In this document: in pieces, positions 14,075 through 23,439 of the stretch
How positions within the stretch are numbered: the first letter of the stretch is position 1
Layout: each line of letters begins with the position of its first letter
DNA from: a virus
IMG/VR virus record: IMGVR_UViG_3300021964_000478
Span: 1-25,269 of that record
Direction: 5' to 3' (one strand)
Length of the DNA: 25,269 nucleotides
The notes under the pieces: model-generated
Told to the model about the DNA's origin: nothing
The model's database searches: none
Seen by the model: the letters and a program-made list of their open reading frames with translations, nothing else
Program-made: the position numbers and the translations under genes

Positions 14075-14397
14075 TGGCAACCACAAACTTCAGACGTTTA
14101 AGCCCTCTGGCTAATGATGCCAGAGAGGTCGCAACGATTGTCAACAACATACTTGATGGCAAGATCAACGCCACTGGCACAGTGACTCTCACTGCAAGCG
14201 CTGCATCAACCGCTGTAACAGAGGACAGAGCCGGAGCAACTAGCGTCATCTTGTTTATGCCGACCACAGCAAATGCAGCAGCAGAGCAAGCGGCTGGGGG
14301 CATGTATGTATCGAGTCGAGGCAAGCAGACTTTCACGATTGCTCATGCAAATAACGCGCAAACGGATCGGACATATGACTACATCGTCATTGGATGA
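14074..14397 (+). CDS. Small tail-associated protein, unknown function
   Basis: 107 residues from the ATG at 14074 (TAATG). It opens with TTNFRRLSPLANDAREVATI, a helix (NNILDGKINATG), and continues as beta-rich sequence with a terminal TFTIAHANNAQ and YDYIVIG. This looks like an N-terminal virion-attachment helix plus a beta domain, as in small fibre or base proteins of podoviruses. The last 23 bases overlap the next gene in another frame. Confidence 0.75.
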   Translation: MATTNFRRLSPLANDAREVATIVNNILDGKINATGTVTLTASAASTAVTEDRAGATSVILFMPTTANAAAEQAAGGMYVSSRGKQTFTIAHANNAQTDRTYDYIVIG

Positions 14398-14740
14398 TTG
14401 GGAACGGTGCGCACCATACATTGAAGCCGCATTAGAACACGCTCATGGCACTCACACGCTTGATGATGTTTTACAGCTTGTTGCTGCTGGTGAGGCGCAA
14501 TTCTGGGCGTTTAAGAATGCAGCAATTGTTACTGAGATTATCCGCTACCCGCAACGCACTATTTTGCGGTTTTGGTTGGCTGGCGGTGATCTTGACACAC
14601 TGATAAAGGCAGAGCCAGAGATCATTGAATGGTCGAAGCAATGGGGCTGTCAGTCGGTGGAAATATTTGGGCGCAAAGGATGGGTTCGCGCTCTCAATGG
14701 CTATGAGCCAACATCAACCATAATGGTAAAGGACTATTGA
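14375..14740 (+). CDS. GNAT-like phage protein (T7 gp13-like?)
   Basis: 121 residues from the ATG at 14375. Sequence order helix (DDWERCAPYIEAALEHA), beta strands (AQFWAFKNAAIVTEIIRYPQ, ILRFWLAGGDLDTL) and helix/strand (EWSKQWGCQSVEIFGRKG, WVRALNGYEP) gives the topology of an N-acetyltransferase-like domain without a clear acetyl-CoA P-loop (R/Q-x-x-G-x-G/A). Podoviruses of the T7 group encode a similar small protein needed for virion assembly. An assembly role is therefore more likely than catalysis. Confidence 0.6.
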   Translation: MTTSSLDDWERCAPYIEAALEHAHGTHTLDDVLQLVAAGEAQFWAFKNAAIVTEIIRYPQRTILRFWLAGGDLDTLIKAEPEIIEWSKQWGCQSVEIFGRKGWVRALNGYEPTSTIMVKDY

Positions 14741-14741
14741 T

Positions 14742-15485
14742 ATGAGCAAAGGCGGCGGCGGAGGCGGTGGTCAGCAAACTGTGAACACACAAGTTGAGCC
14801 ACCTAGCTATGCTAAACCATTCTTGGAGTTTGGTCTGGCTGAAGCAAAAGACCGGTATACATCAGGCGATCCAAACTATTACACAGGCAGCACTGTTGTT
14901 GGATTTTCGCCTGAAACAGAGATGGCGCTGACCGGCATTCGGGACGAAGCGCTTGACCCAAACAGCATGACTGCGCAGGCGCAAAATATTGTGCAGCAAA
15001 ACCTGATGGGGACAAACCCGCTTTTATCAGCCGCCTTTAAGCCAGCGATTGATCAGGTGACAAGTCAATTTTCGAAGTATGGTAGATATGGGTCTGGCGC
15101 AAACCAGCAGGCACTAGCGAGTGCGCTTGCCCCGATTTCATATCAAGCACAACAGGACGCACTAGCGCAGGCACCACAAGCGGCTCTCATGGACGAGAAG
15201 CTCCTGACCGGTGTTGGCGAGGCAAGAGAAGGTCTGGCGCAGGCTGAACTGCAAGACAACATCAATCGATTTAACTTTGAGCAAAACCAGCCGATGCAAA
15301 ACCTGAAGGACTACATGGCAATCGTTGGCGGTGGAACTGTCGGAAGCAACACCATTGAGCCTGTCAACCGCAATTCAGCCTCATCTGCTTTAGGCGGCGC
15401 ATTGGGTGGCGCTCAACTTGCTCAGTCTGCTGGGTTCAACCCGATGTATGGCGCAATCGGCGGTGGCCTTTTGGGTCTGGTATAA
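14742..15485 (+). CDS. Putative internal virion (ejection) protein 1
   Basis: 247 residues. The N-terminus is a Gly run (MSKGGGGGGGQQ), then PPSYAKPFLEFGLAEAKD, a helical Gln/Ala-rich middle (NQQALASALAPISYQAQQDA) and a hydrophobic Gly-rich C-terminus (SSALGGALGGAQLAQSAG, then YGAIGGGLLGLV). The composition and position just before two other large Ala/Gly-rich proteins suggest an internal head protein ejected with the DNA. No catalytic motif. The ribosome site is weak. Confidence 0.68.
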   Translation: MSKGGGGGGGQQTVNTQVEPPSYAKPFLEFGLAEAKDRYTSGDPNYYTGSTVVGFSPETEMALTGIRDEALDPNSMTAQAQNIVQQNLMGTNPLLSAAFKPAIDQVTSQFSKYGRYGSGANQQALASALAPISYQAQQDALAQAPQAALMDEKLLTGVGEAREGLAQAELQDNINRFNFEQNQPMQNLKDYMAIVGGGTVGSNTIEPVNRNSASSALGGALGGAQLAQSAGFNPMYGAIGGGLLGLV

Positions 15486-15495
15486 GGGGACGAAA

Positions 15496-16731
15496 ATGGC
15501 AATTGATATTTTAGGAATGCAAGGCTTGCCAGCGGGAGCCAACCCTTATTTGCCGCGAGTCTTACCTCGCCGCAGGCCGTCACAGGCTGCAATGTCAGGG
15601 TTCACTCCGATACCAATGCCATCCGGCGCAGCAACGTCGATGCAGGGCAGGCCTTCAATGGTCGCAAATGCTATGCCGATGCCAACGGTCATGCCGCAAC
15701 CGCGCCCACAAATGCAGGGCGCACCGCGTCCGCCGATGGGTGTGCCTGACTTTGTAAAAGCTATGCCGCAAGCAAAACTGATCACACCGTCGCAAACCCC
15801 AGCCGCCCCGCAGGGCGGTCTGCTTGGCAATTTGCTGGCAGATGATCTGGGAAGCGCAAAAGGCAGAGGGATTATGTCAGCCGCAGCCTCACTGCTTGAG
15901 TCAGGTGGTGCAGTTAAAGGCATGCCAGCACCAACATTGGGTCAGGCGCTTGGCAGAGCATATAACGCAGGCATGGGTTCATTTGATGCGCAAAAGGCGG
16001 CAGAGGACGCAAAGGCAAGCCAAGCTATCACTGACAGATACAAGCAGGCTCAAGCTGCTCAAATGGAAGCGTCTGCGTCACGCCCAATCTTGCAGGATTT
16101 AGGCAACGGTGCCTTCACTCGCGTCGTCGACCCTGTCACCGGCGAAAGCAAAATTATCGAAAACACGGACGTTAAAAATTATCTGGAAGAGCAAGCTATC
16201 AAGCGGCAAACCAAAAACGTCAACTTATCTGACAAGCAAATCGAAGCGCAAACTGACGAGTTAGACAACATATCGGCGACTAATGATTTGCTTTCCGACA
16301 CTGATGGCTTTCTCGATTTGATTGATAGTGAAATGCTGGAGTTCGGTCTTCTCGACTCTGTTGGTGATGCGACTATGCCTTATAACCCTTTTATGGGCGA
16401 GCAAGCCGATCAAGAGGCAAGAAACAGCGCCGCCTTTGACAGATATATAAGCAGGCTGCGGAACGAGTTACTGCGCATGGCAAAAGGTGTTCAAACCGAC
16501 GGTGATGCGCAACGTGCCATTGATGAGATTGTGACCGCAACAGAGTCCAGAGATACGGAGGCTGTGCGTCAGGCTTTGGAAGATCTCCGAAAAGTTCAGA
16601 AGCGCACAATTGATCGCTATAAGGCAAAAGTTCAAAACCGGCGCAAAGCAAAGAATTTAGGCGAGTATGATTTCGGCAATGAGACTTCAGCAGACGGCGT
16701 TGGTTACTCTGTTGTGGAGGATGATGACTAA
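15496..16731 (+). CDS. Putative internal virion (ejection) protein 2
   Basis: 411 residues from the ATG at 15496, preferred because AAGGGGACGAAA lies immediately upstream; in-frame codons upstream overlap the previous gene. Residues about 30-105 are Pro/Met-rich (MPQPRPQMQGAPRPPM), residues about 125-175 contain Gly/Ala stretches, and the second half is charged and helical. Rich disorder followed by helices is common in podovirus ejection proteins. The stop overlaps the next ATG (TAATG). No enzymatic motif was found. Confidence 0.7.
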   Translation: MAIDILGMQGLPAGANPYLPRVLPRRRPSQAAMSGFTPIPMPSGAATSMQGRPSMVANAMPMPTVMPQPRPQMQGAPRPPMGVPDFVKAMPQAKLITPSQTPAAPQGGLLGNLLADDLGSAKGRGIMSAAASLLESGGAVKGMPAPTLGQALGRAYNAGMGSFDAQKAAEDAKASQAITDRYKQAQAAQMEASASRPILQDLGNGAFTRVVDPVTGESKIIENTDVKNYLEEQAIKRQTKNVNLSDKQIEAQTDELDNISATNDLLSDTDGFLDLIDSEMLEFGLLDSVGDATMPYNPFMGEQADQEARNSAAFDRYISRLRNELLRMAKGVQTDGDAQRAIDEIVTATESRDTEAVRQALEDLRKVQKRTIDRYKAKVQNRRKAKNLGEYDFGNETSADGVGYSVVEDDD

Positions 16732-19007
16732 TGGCAACCACTCTTAATATCGGCGGTAAAAAGGTCAAAGTTGACGACAGCTTTAATGATCTGGATGCGG
16801 CTGGTCAGCAAAAGGTGATTCGCCGGATTGAGCGCGATCTTGGTGTGTCATCGAGAAACCCAGCCAAAAAAGAGCAAAAAGGCACCACACTGAAAGACGT
16901 TGGACGGTTCGCTTTAGGGCAGGGCTTGGCATTGGGCTTTGGTGATGAGATCGAAGCTGGTGTGAAGTCAGCATTCACTGATGAGTCTTACGGTGACGCC
17001 GTCAACCGCATTCGTGGCGAGATGGACGACTATCGCAAAGACAACGCTGGCAAGGCGCTGGCGATGGAGATTGGCGGCGGGTTGCTCACTGGCGGAGTTG
17101 GTGCAGGCCGGGCAGCGGCTGGTGCAGCCGCAAGAGGTGCGATGGGAGCCATCAAGTCAGGTGCTTTAACTGGCGCTGGCATCGGCGGCGTTGCTGGTTT
17201 TGGATCAGGTCGGGACACGCTGGAAAACAGACTCACAAACGCCGCTATAGGCGCAGGGGCAGGCGGTGTGCTTGGCGCTGCACTACCAGCCGCAGGCGGA
17301 GCGATCAAAAGCGGTGTGAACCGTCTGAGAGCCGCTACGGACACATTGAGCGATGCCGGAGTGCAACGCACTGCTGATCTCAAGATGCTGCAAAAACTTC
17401 AACAGGAAGGCATGTCACCAACGCAGGCTTTGGCTCGTTTGAAGCAGGCACAGCGTGATGGCGTCAGCGACACCATGATTGCTGATGTGGGCGGCGAGAG
17501 CGTGAGAGGCTTGGCGCAGGGCGCAACCGCCGTTTCTGGTAAGGCAAGAACGCTGGCAGAGGAAGCGCTCGACACACGTCAGGCAAAGTCAGGCTTTGAG
17601 ATCGCTGACGATGTTATGGGCAACTTGGCATCGGGCAAATCTGCAACGCAGGCGACTGAAGAGATCATTGAGCGTCAGTCTAGAAATGCGGCTGGTGATT
17701 ATAATAAAGCCTTCAAAGCAGATGGTGCCGACCGGACTATTGCAATCGACAAAATTGCTGATTTCGCTGGCAATGATGGATTTGCACAAGCCTACAAAAA
17801 AGCTCAAAAACTTGCGTCATACGATGGAGTCGACTTACCGCCTCTAAGTGTCATCCAAAACCCAGCAAAGAGGTTGCAATTTGTGGACGCAGAAGATGGC
17901 AAGCTAATTTTTATAAATAAACTGGGCGAGAGGTTCCCAGCCTCAAATGCAGACGAAGCCGCCGAACTACTAAGGAGGTTTGGAAGTGACACGGTCGGAG
18001 GCCGCTATGTCGATGACATTGTGATGGATGGAGCGACACCAAGAGCGACTCGCAGGCTTGTGCCGTCAAATACAGTCAGCACGTTATCTCAGACAAAGTT
18101 TGGAAAAGAGGTCGGGTTTAAAACCGATGAAGCCCCAATGGAGATGCTTTTCAAAGCATACGAAAAGCAGGGCAAAGTGGTGTCTCCAGACTTAACCATG
18201 CAACAAGCTCACTACCTCAAGATGGGTATGGATGCCGCAATTGATACAGGCAAGCGCAAAGGCTCGTTGTCGAATGTTGAGCAGGGCAAACTCACAAATA
18301 TGCGTCAAGGTTTCAAACAGCGCTTGTTTGATGAAAATCCAGACTATGCCGCCGCAAACGCTCGTTTTGCTGGTGATGCCGCACTTCGGGACGCCATCGA
18401 TGTCGGCAAGAGCATTTTCAAAGGCACAGCCGATGATCTAAAGCCATTAGTCAAAAACATGAGCGAGTCAGAGCGTGAGGCCTTCCGCATCGGTGTGGCA
18501 CAGGCAATCCGCGACCGCGTATCAAACCAGCGCGATCTTGCAAACAGCGCACAGGACTTGTTTGGCAAAGACAGGTTCAGAGGCCTGCTTCGTGAGGCCT
18601 TCCCGGATGCCAAGTCATTTACTGACTTTGAAAAGCGCATGACCAGCCGCATCAATCAGGAAGTCACTCGCAGCCGCACAAAGCCATCCGGCGGATCAAA
18701 GACTGCATTTGCGCAAGAAGATGCAAAAGATGTGGTGCGTGATGCGGAACTGTTCACAAACTTGCTTTCAGGCAATATCGGCGCTGTTGGGCGCGATGTT
18801 GTAACTCGCGGGGGTGGGCTGGGTGCGAAGGTCGGCACCAATGTGGCTCGCGATCTGTTCGACACAAATTTAGTAAATCAACGTGAAACTTTGCGCAGGC
18901 TAAGCCAACTGCGTAGAGGCGAAGCACAACGCCTCAAACAAAGCGCACAGAGAGCCGCCAGAGTTGGTGGTCGTGTTGGTGCAGTTTCTGGCCTACTCAC
19001 AGACTAA
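16731..19007 (+). CDS. Putative DNA ejection protein 3 (large internal virion protein)
   Basis: 758 residues. The N-terminal peptide (KKVKVDDSFNDLDAAGQQKV) resembles a short module found at the start of many phage injection proteins. Residues about 100-200 are a Gly/Ala-rich hydrophobic stretch with several potential membrane-inserting segments (AMEIGGGLLTGGVGAGRA, GAGAGGVLGAALPAAGGA). The rest is helical and charged. This is consistent with a protein that inserts in the host envelope during DNA ejection. No lysozyme or transglycosylase active site is clear. Together with the two genes before it, it forms a likely ejection cluster. Confidence 0.7.
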   Translation: MATTLNIGGKKVKVDDSFNDLDAAGQQKVIRRIERDLGVSSRNPAKKEQKGTTLKDVGRFALGQGLALGFGDEIEAGVKSAFTDESYGDAVNRIRGEMDDYRKDNAGKALAMEIGGGLLTGGVGAGRAAAGAAARGAMGAIKSGALTGAGIGGVAGFGSGRDTLENRLTNAAIGAGAGGVLGAALPAAGGAIKSGVNRLRAATDTLSDAGVQRTADLKMLQKLQQEGMSPTQALARLKQAQRDGVSDTMIADVGGESVRGLAQGATAVSGKARTLAEEALDTRQAKSGFEIADDVMGNLASGKSATQATEEIIERQSRNAAGDYNKAFKADGADRTIAIDKIADFAGNDGFAQAYKKAQKLASYDGVDLPPLSVIQNPAKRLQFVDAEDGKLIFINKLGERFPASNADEAAELLRRFGSDTVGGRYVDDIVMDGATPRATRRLVPSNTVSTLSQTKFGKEVGFKTDEAPMEMLFKAYEKQGKVVSPDLTMQQAHYLKMGMDAAIDTGKRKGSLSNVEQGKLTNMRQGFKQRLFDENPDYAAANARFAGDAALRDAIDVGKSIFKGTADDLKPLVKNMSESEREAFRIGVAQAIRDRVSNQRDLANSAQDLFGKDRFRGLLREAFPDAKSFTDFEKRMTSRINQEVTRSRTKPSGGSKTAFAQEDAKDVVRDAELFTNLLSGNIGAVGRDVVTRGGGLGAKVGTNVARDLFDTNLVNQRETLRRLSQLRRGEAQRLKQSAQRAARVGGRVGAVSGLLTD

Positions 19008-19019
19008 AAGGACGCAATA

Positions 19020-19658
19020 ATGGGCAACACAAAAATTAGTGAATATTCGGCGACTGCAAGCTCGAACACAGATCTAAATTCAATCGATCTGGGCGAAGGG
19101 ACAATGCAGCCATCTGATGTCAACAACTTTGCGCGAGAGTTGCTAAAGCAGCTTGCCGACATGAACTCCGGCGCTTCAGCCATACAGGACACCTTCACGC
19201 TGTCTGATCCGGCTGACGACACCAAGCAGGTGCGCTTCGATGCGGCTGGCATTACAACCGGCAACACCCGCGTGCTGACTGTGCCTGATGCCGACGCCAC
19301 AATCGCTGGCCTGTCTGTGGCGCAAGAGTTTACTGCGACGCAGAACTTCAACGCCACCACGCTGACAGACGCCGCGAGCATTAGCTGGGATGCATCAGCC
19401 AATCAGGTGACTAGCGTTACCCTTGCTGGCGACCGCACGTTTGCCGCGCCGACTAATATGGTTGACGGCGGTGTGTATGTCCTGACGATTGTGCAGGACG
19501 CGACTGGCACACGGGTGCCTAGCTTTAACGCGGTGTTCAAGTTTGCTGGCGGCACTGCGCCGACACTGACCACGACTGCGGCTGCGAGAGACATTCTGGT
19601 GTTTAACTCTGACGGCACAAACATGTATGAAATCGGGCGCAGCCTAAACGTATCGTAA
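19020..19658 (+). CDS. Tail fibre / base protein
   Basis: 212 residues. The start (NTKISEYSATASSNTDLNSI and DVNNFARELLKQLADMNSG) is like the virion-attachment end of podovirus tail-fibre proteins, where a helix with N-xx-R-E-L-x-x-L-A-D occurs. The remainder is beta-rich with repeated 'T-x-x-V/T-L' strands, ending NSDGTNMYEIGR. AAGGAC precedes the ATG. It may be the base part of a fibre to which the following 832-residue protein attaches. Confidence 0.78.
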   Translation: MGNTKISEYSATASSNTDLNSIDLGEGTMQPSDVNNFARELLKQLADMNSGASAIQDTFTLSDPADDTKQVRFDAAGITTGNTRVLTVPDADATIAGLSVAQEFTATQNFNATTLTDAASISWDASANQVTSVTLAGDRTFAAPTNMVDGGVYVLTIVQDATGTRVPSFNAVFKFAGGTAPTLTTTAAARDILVFNSDGTNMYEIGRSLNVS

Positions 19659-19667
19659 GGCGGTATT

Positions 19668-22166
19668 ATGAGCAGTTTATTCGGAATTGGCGGCGGCGGT
19701 AACGTAGGTGCGTCTGGCAGCTTTTACCCATACAGCATTGACCAGTCTCTGCGGTTTCCAAACACTGATAGTGGAAGCGGTAATGCATATCTAAATCGCA
19801 CACCGTCATCTGCAAGCAACCGCAAAACTTGGACATATAGCCTTTGGGTAAAGCGGTCAAAATTGGGCAGTGGTGGTGCAAATCAAAGCCAACTTATCTG
19901 GGCGGCATTTGATGGCGGTGATGCTGACCAATTTCAATTTGGTGATGATAATACTCTAAGATTTTATCTTAATGATGCTGTAAATGCTAGTATTATAACC
20001 ACTGCTGTTTACCGTGATGTTTCATCTTGGTATCATATTGTTTTATCAGTAGATACAACCCAAGCAACAGCGGCTGACCGTGTAAAATTCTATGTGAATG
20101 GTGAACAGGTAACAAGTTTTTCAACCGCTACATACCCATCACAAAATTATGATACAGATTGGAACAGCAATGTTGTTCACGCAATCGGTCAAAGTGCTAG
20201 AATAAATAGCGCACAGTTTTTTTGCGGCTACCTAGCCGAAGTCAACTTTATTGACGGCACAGCCCTAGACCCAACCAGCTTTGGCGAAACCATCAACGGT
20301 GTGTGGGTGCCAAAAAGATACAGCGGGTCATACGGCACTAACGGTTTCTATCTGCCGTTTGATGACAGCAGCGCAATCGGTGACGATGAAAGCGGCAACA
20401 CCAATGACTGGACTGCCAACAACCTAGCCGCCAGCGATGTCGTGCCGGACAGCCCGACTAATAATTTTCCTGTTCTTATTCCGGGCTTTACTCAAACAAC
20501 ACAAGAAGGCGGTTTGAAATTAAAAAGAAGCTCAACAGGGAATATTCATACTGGTTGTTTTTCAACAATGGGTGTTTCTAGCGGCAAGTGGTATGTTGAA
20601 ATAAAATACGAGGATTCAGGAATAGACACAGTGACGTTTGGGGTCGCAGAAACAAAAGGGGGGTTTGACCCAGCGGTTGATGGTACTGCCTATGTTGAAA
20701 CCTCAGGAATATCCTCTAACACGCATATGGAGTTTGCAACTTGGAGTGTCGAGGCCAAATTGTCTAGCTCATATGCTGGCACACTTGGTTCCGCAGGCTC
20801 GTATGGAAGTTCACCGTCAAGCGGTGACATCATTCAAATTGCTTTAGATATGGATGATAAAAAGATTTGGTATGGCGTCAACGGAACATATATTGCGTCT
20901 GGTGACCCAGCTAGTGGAACCAATGCATCACAAAGCGGGTCGGCCTTTAACCCAACAGGTGAGGTTGTTTTTGTTGCTTCAGCTTATTTGGGTAGAGATT
21001 TTTCTATATCTTTTAATTTTGGTCAAGACAGCGCAAATGTGTCTTCTGCGAACACAGATGAAAACGGAATTGGCACGTTTGAATATGCCCCACCATCTGG
21101 CTTCTTAGCCCTATGTTCAGCCAACCTACCAGAACCAACCATCAGCCCAAATGCTGAGGCACAGGCTGACGATTACTTTAACACTGTGCTGTATACTGGA
21201 AACAGCGGAACAAATGCCATAACTGGTGTTGGTTTCCAGCCCGATTTTGTTTGGGCAAAAAGCAGAACAACAGCCTATCCACCCGAATTATATGATGTTA
21301 TTAGGGGGCAAAATAGAATGTACTCAAGCGCAACTACCGCTGACGCTATTGGCTCAATAACATCTTTTGACAGTGATGGTTTTACGCATACTAGCGGCTC
21401 CATAGGCACTAATGCTAGTGGTGATAGCATTGTCGCTTGGAACTGGAAAGCTGGCGGCACAGCAGTCAGCAACACTGATGGCAGTATTACGTCAAGCGTA
21501 TCGGCTGCACCCGATGCTGGGTTTAGTATAGTTAGCTATACTGGCACAGGCGCTAACGCCACTGTGGGTCACGGTCTGACACAAAAACCTGAATGGCTTG
21601 TAACCAAATCAAGGGACAGTTCGTTAAATTGGAGTTTTCTGCAAATTAACGATATGACCACAGATAAAGTAATGGCTTTACAAGCAACTAATGCTGAGTT
21701 CAGCAGTGCAGGTTCATTTATTGAAAGCGATTTTACTGCGACAACTTTTGGCGTAGGCACTGAAACACCAACCAACAAAAGTGGCGATGATTTTATAGCC
21801 TACTGTTTCCACAGCGTTGAAGGCTACAGCAAGGTCGGCAGTATGGAATTAAACAATAACGCCGATGGCACATTTGTCTATTTAGGCTTTCGCCCCGCAC
21901 TCGTCATCGCCAAGCGCATTGATGGCACGGGTGATTGGAACATATTTGACAGCACCAGAGATGCTTTCAACGATGGCGACTTAGATTTATTGCAAGCGAA
22001 TACAACAACTGCTGAAAGTGCATTTGCAGCGTCACCGATTGATTTATTATCAAACGGCTTCAAGCTGAGGCATACAAGCGCAAACGGTTATGTAAATGCT
22101 GCGTCAGATACGGCAATCTACCTTGCCTTTGCCGAACAGCCATTCAAATACGCCAACGCCAGATAG
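19668..22166 (+). CDS. Modular tail fibre/spike with LamG- and SPRY-like domains
   Basis: 832 residues. A Gly-rich start is followed by a LamG/concanavalin-like domain (residues about 40-210: RKTWTYSLWVKRS, WYHIVLSVDTTQ, VKFYVNGEQVTSF, FCGYLAEVNFIDG), a linker with NDWTANNLAASDVVPDSPTN, a SPRY-like domain (about 290-460: SGKWYVEIKYEDSG, IALDMDDKKIWYGVNG) and, from about residue 505, three related modules marked by FQPDFVWAKSR, KPEWLVTKSR and RPALVIAKR. Both folds commonly bind glycans, so it likely recognises the host surface. Bases about 19,900-20,250 and 20,480-21,060 are visibly AT-richer, with different codon use than neighbours, suggesting transfer. Confidence 0.85.
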   Translation: MSSLFGIGGGGNVGASGSFYPYSIDQSLRFPNTDSGSGNAYLNRTPSSASNRKTWTYSLWVKRSKLGSGGANQSQLIWAAFDGGDADQFQFGDDNTLRFYLNDAVNASIITTAVYRDVSSWYHIVLSVDTTQATAADRVKFYVNGEQVTSFSTATYPSQNYDTDWNSNVVHAIGQSARINSAQFFCGYLAEVNFIDGTALDPTSFGETINGVWVPKRYSGSYGTNGFYLPFDDSSAIGDDESGNTNDWTANNLAASDVVPDSPTNNFPVLIPGFTQTTQEGGLKLKRSSTGNIHTGCFSTMGVSSGKWYVEIKYEDSGIDTVTFGVAETKGGFDPAVDGTAYVETSGISSNTHMEFATWSVEAKLSSSYAGTLGSAGSYGSSPSSGDIIQIALDMDDKKIWYGVNGTYIASGDPASGTNASQSGSAFNPTGEVVFVASAYLGRDFSISFNFGQDSANVSSANTDENGIGTFEYAPPSGFLALCSANLPEPTISPNAEAQADDYFNTVLYTGNSGTNAITGVGFQPDFVWAKSRTTAYPPELYDVIRGQNRMYSSATTADAIGSITSFDSDGFTHTSGSIGTNASGDSIVAWNWKAGGTAVSNTDGSITSSVSAAPDAGFSIVSYTGTGANATVGHGLTQKPEWLVTKSRDSSLNWSFLQINDMTTDKVMALQATNAEFSSAGSFIESDFTATTFGVGTETPTNKSGDDFIAYCFHSVEGYSKVGSMELNNNADGTFVYLGFRPALVIAKRIDGTGDWNIFDSTRDAFNDGDLDLLQANTTTAESAFAASPIDLLSNGFKLRHTSANGYVNAASDTAIYLAFAEQPFKYANAR

Positions 22167-22176
22167 GAGATAACCA

Positions 22177-22722
22177 ATGGCATACAAATATAATGGTAAA
22201 GTCATCCGCGCTGGTCGGGCGTGGGCAGACGATAACGGACTACAGCACCCAGCAAACTGGATGAAGATGTCAGACAGCCGCAAGACCGAGATCGGTCTGG
22301 TGTATGAGGCTGACCCGGCAGTCGCCAGCTTCGACAATCGCTTTTACTGGGCTGCTGGCATCGAGCGCGCTCTTGACGATGTCAACGAGACCAACGAGGA
22401 CGGCACACCTATGGTGGACATAGACGGCAACCAAGTCGTCACAAAGGGCTTGAAAAGCAACGCAATTGCGCAGACCAAAGTGACTGCGGCTGGCTTGCTT
22501 GCGCCTACCGATTGGATGGTCGTGCGGTCTGCTGAGAATGGCACCGACATCCCTGCCGACACGCTCGCCTATCGTGCCAACGTCAGGGCGGCCTCAGAGC
22601 GCATTGAGACGGCAATCAGCGGTGCAACTACCCACGCGGCGTTTATGGCGCTGTATGACGTGCCTATGGTCGATGACGAGCCATCTGGCAACGCACCGAT
22701 TAACGACTGGCCTAATGCTTAG
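22177..22722 (+). CDS. Tail assembly chaperone-like protein
   Basis: 181 residues from the ATG at 22177 with TAGGAGATAACC upstream. The N-terminal part has YNGKVIRAGRAWADDNGLQH. Residues about 115-150 carry the pattern DWMVVRSAENGTDIPADTLA followed by YRANVRAASERIE, which is the DW..xR-x-YR-x-x-LR pattern of phage tail fibre assembly/chaperone proteins. It follows the fibre gene directly, so it is probably needed to fold or attach the fibre. Confidence 0.75.
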   Translation: MAYKYNGKVIRAGRAWADDNGLQHPANWMKMSDSRKTEIGLVYEADPAVASFDNRFYWAAGIERALDDVNETNEDGTPMVDIDGNQVVTKGLKSNAIAQTKVTAAGLLAPTDWMVVRSAENGTDIPADTLAYRANVRAASERIETAISGATTHAAFMALYDVPMVDDEPSGNAPINDWPNA

Positions 22723-22727
22723 TCACG

Positions 22728-23219
22728 ATGGAGCCAATCACGACAGCTATCGCCGCAGTGACTGCGGCGTCAAACGCTATTGGCTTTATAAAATCACGCA
22801 TTAATGATGTGCAATCGGTCGCTGAAATCGGCGATCAGATCTCGACGCTTTTCTCAGCGCAAAAGAAACTCAACGAAGAACGCAACAAGCAGGCAGGGGT
22901 GGGTGACATCAGCATCCGATCCAGCATCGATGTTGTGCTTGAGTCGAAGCGTCTCAATGAAGAAATGCAACAGATCGCCACAATGATCAACATGCGGTGG
23001 CCTAAAGCAGCCAATCAAAAATCCACATGGCAAGAAATCCTTGACCATCATAATCAGGCATTGCGTGACCAAAAAGAGGCGATCAGGAAAGCGCAAATTG
23101 AAGCGCGTCGAAAACAGCACGAAATGGAAACGGCGATCAAAACGGCGTTATCAATCGCCTTTGCGATTGCAGTCGGAGTCGGGCTGATCGTTTTCTTGGT
23201 ATCTTTCGCAGTGAGATAA
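22728..23219 (+). CDS. Membrane protein with coiled coil and C-terminal TM, unknown
   Basis: 163 residues. An Ala-rich N-terminus (ITTAIAAVTAASNAIGF) is followed by a charged helical centre (residues about 30-137) and one strong transmembrane segment at about 139-161 (IAFAIAVGVGLIVFLVSF). It is the first of four small membrane proteins around the lysozyme. It could be a lysis or superinfection-related protein, or a virion component. The ribosome site is weak. Confidence 0.78.
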   Translation: MEPITTAIAAVTAASNAIGFIKSRINDVQSVAEIGDQISTLFSAQKKLNEERNKQAGVGDISIRSSIDVVLESKRLNEEMQQIATMINMRWPKAANQKSTWQEILDHHNQALRDQKEAIRKAQIEARRKQHEMETAIKTALSIAFAIAVGVGLIVFLVSFAVR

Positions 23220-23222
23220 AAA

Positions 23223-23438
23223 ATGAGCGTTGAAAGAGAAATTGGTGAAATGTCGAGCCGGTTGCGCACATTGGAGCGCGAGATGGCAGAAACGCGAGAG
23301 ACATTAAAAGAACTGCACGAGCTTGCATTGCAGGCAAAGGGCGGCTGGAAAACGCTGATGCTGGTAGCTGGCTTTGCTGGGCTGATCGGTGCGCTTGGCG
23401 CAAAGGTCGCTATGGTCATCGGGTTTTTGCCTAAATAA
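23223..23438 (+). CDS. Coiled-coil + single-TM holin-like protein
   Basis: 71 residues: a charged coiled coil (residues 1-37, ERE-type heptads such as SSRLRTLEREMAETRETLKE), then GGWKTLMLVAGFAGLIGAL, a single hydrophobic segment at about 44-68. This layout is like XhlA-type or other one-TM lysis accessory proteins. It starts 4 bases after the preceding stop. Holin, holin partner or antiholin cannot be separated by sequence. Confidence 0.72.
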   Translation: MSVEREIGEMSSRLRTLEREMAETRETLKELHELALQAKGGWKTLMLVAGFAGLIGALGAKVAMVIGFLPK

Positions 23439-23439
23439 A

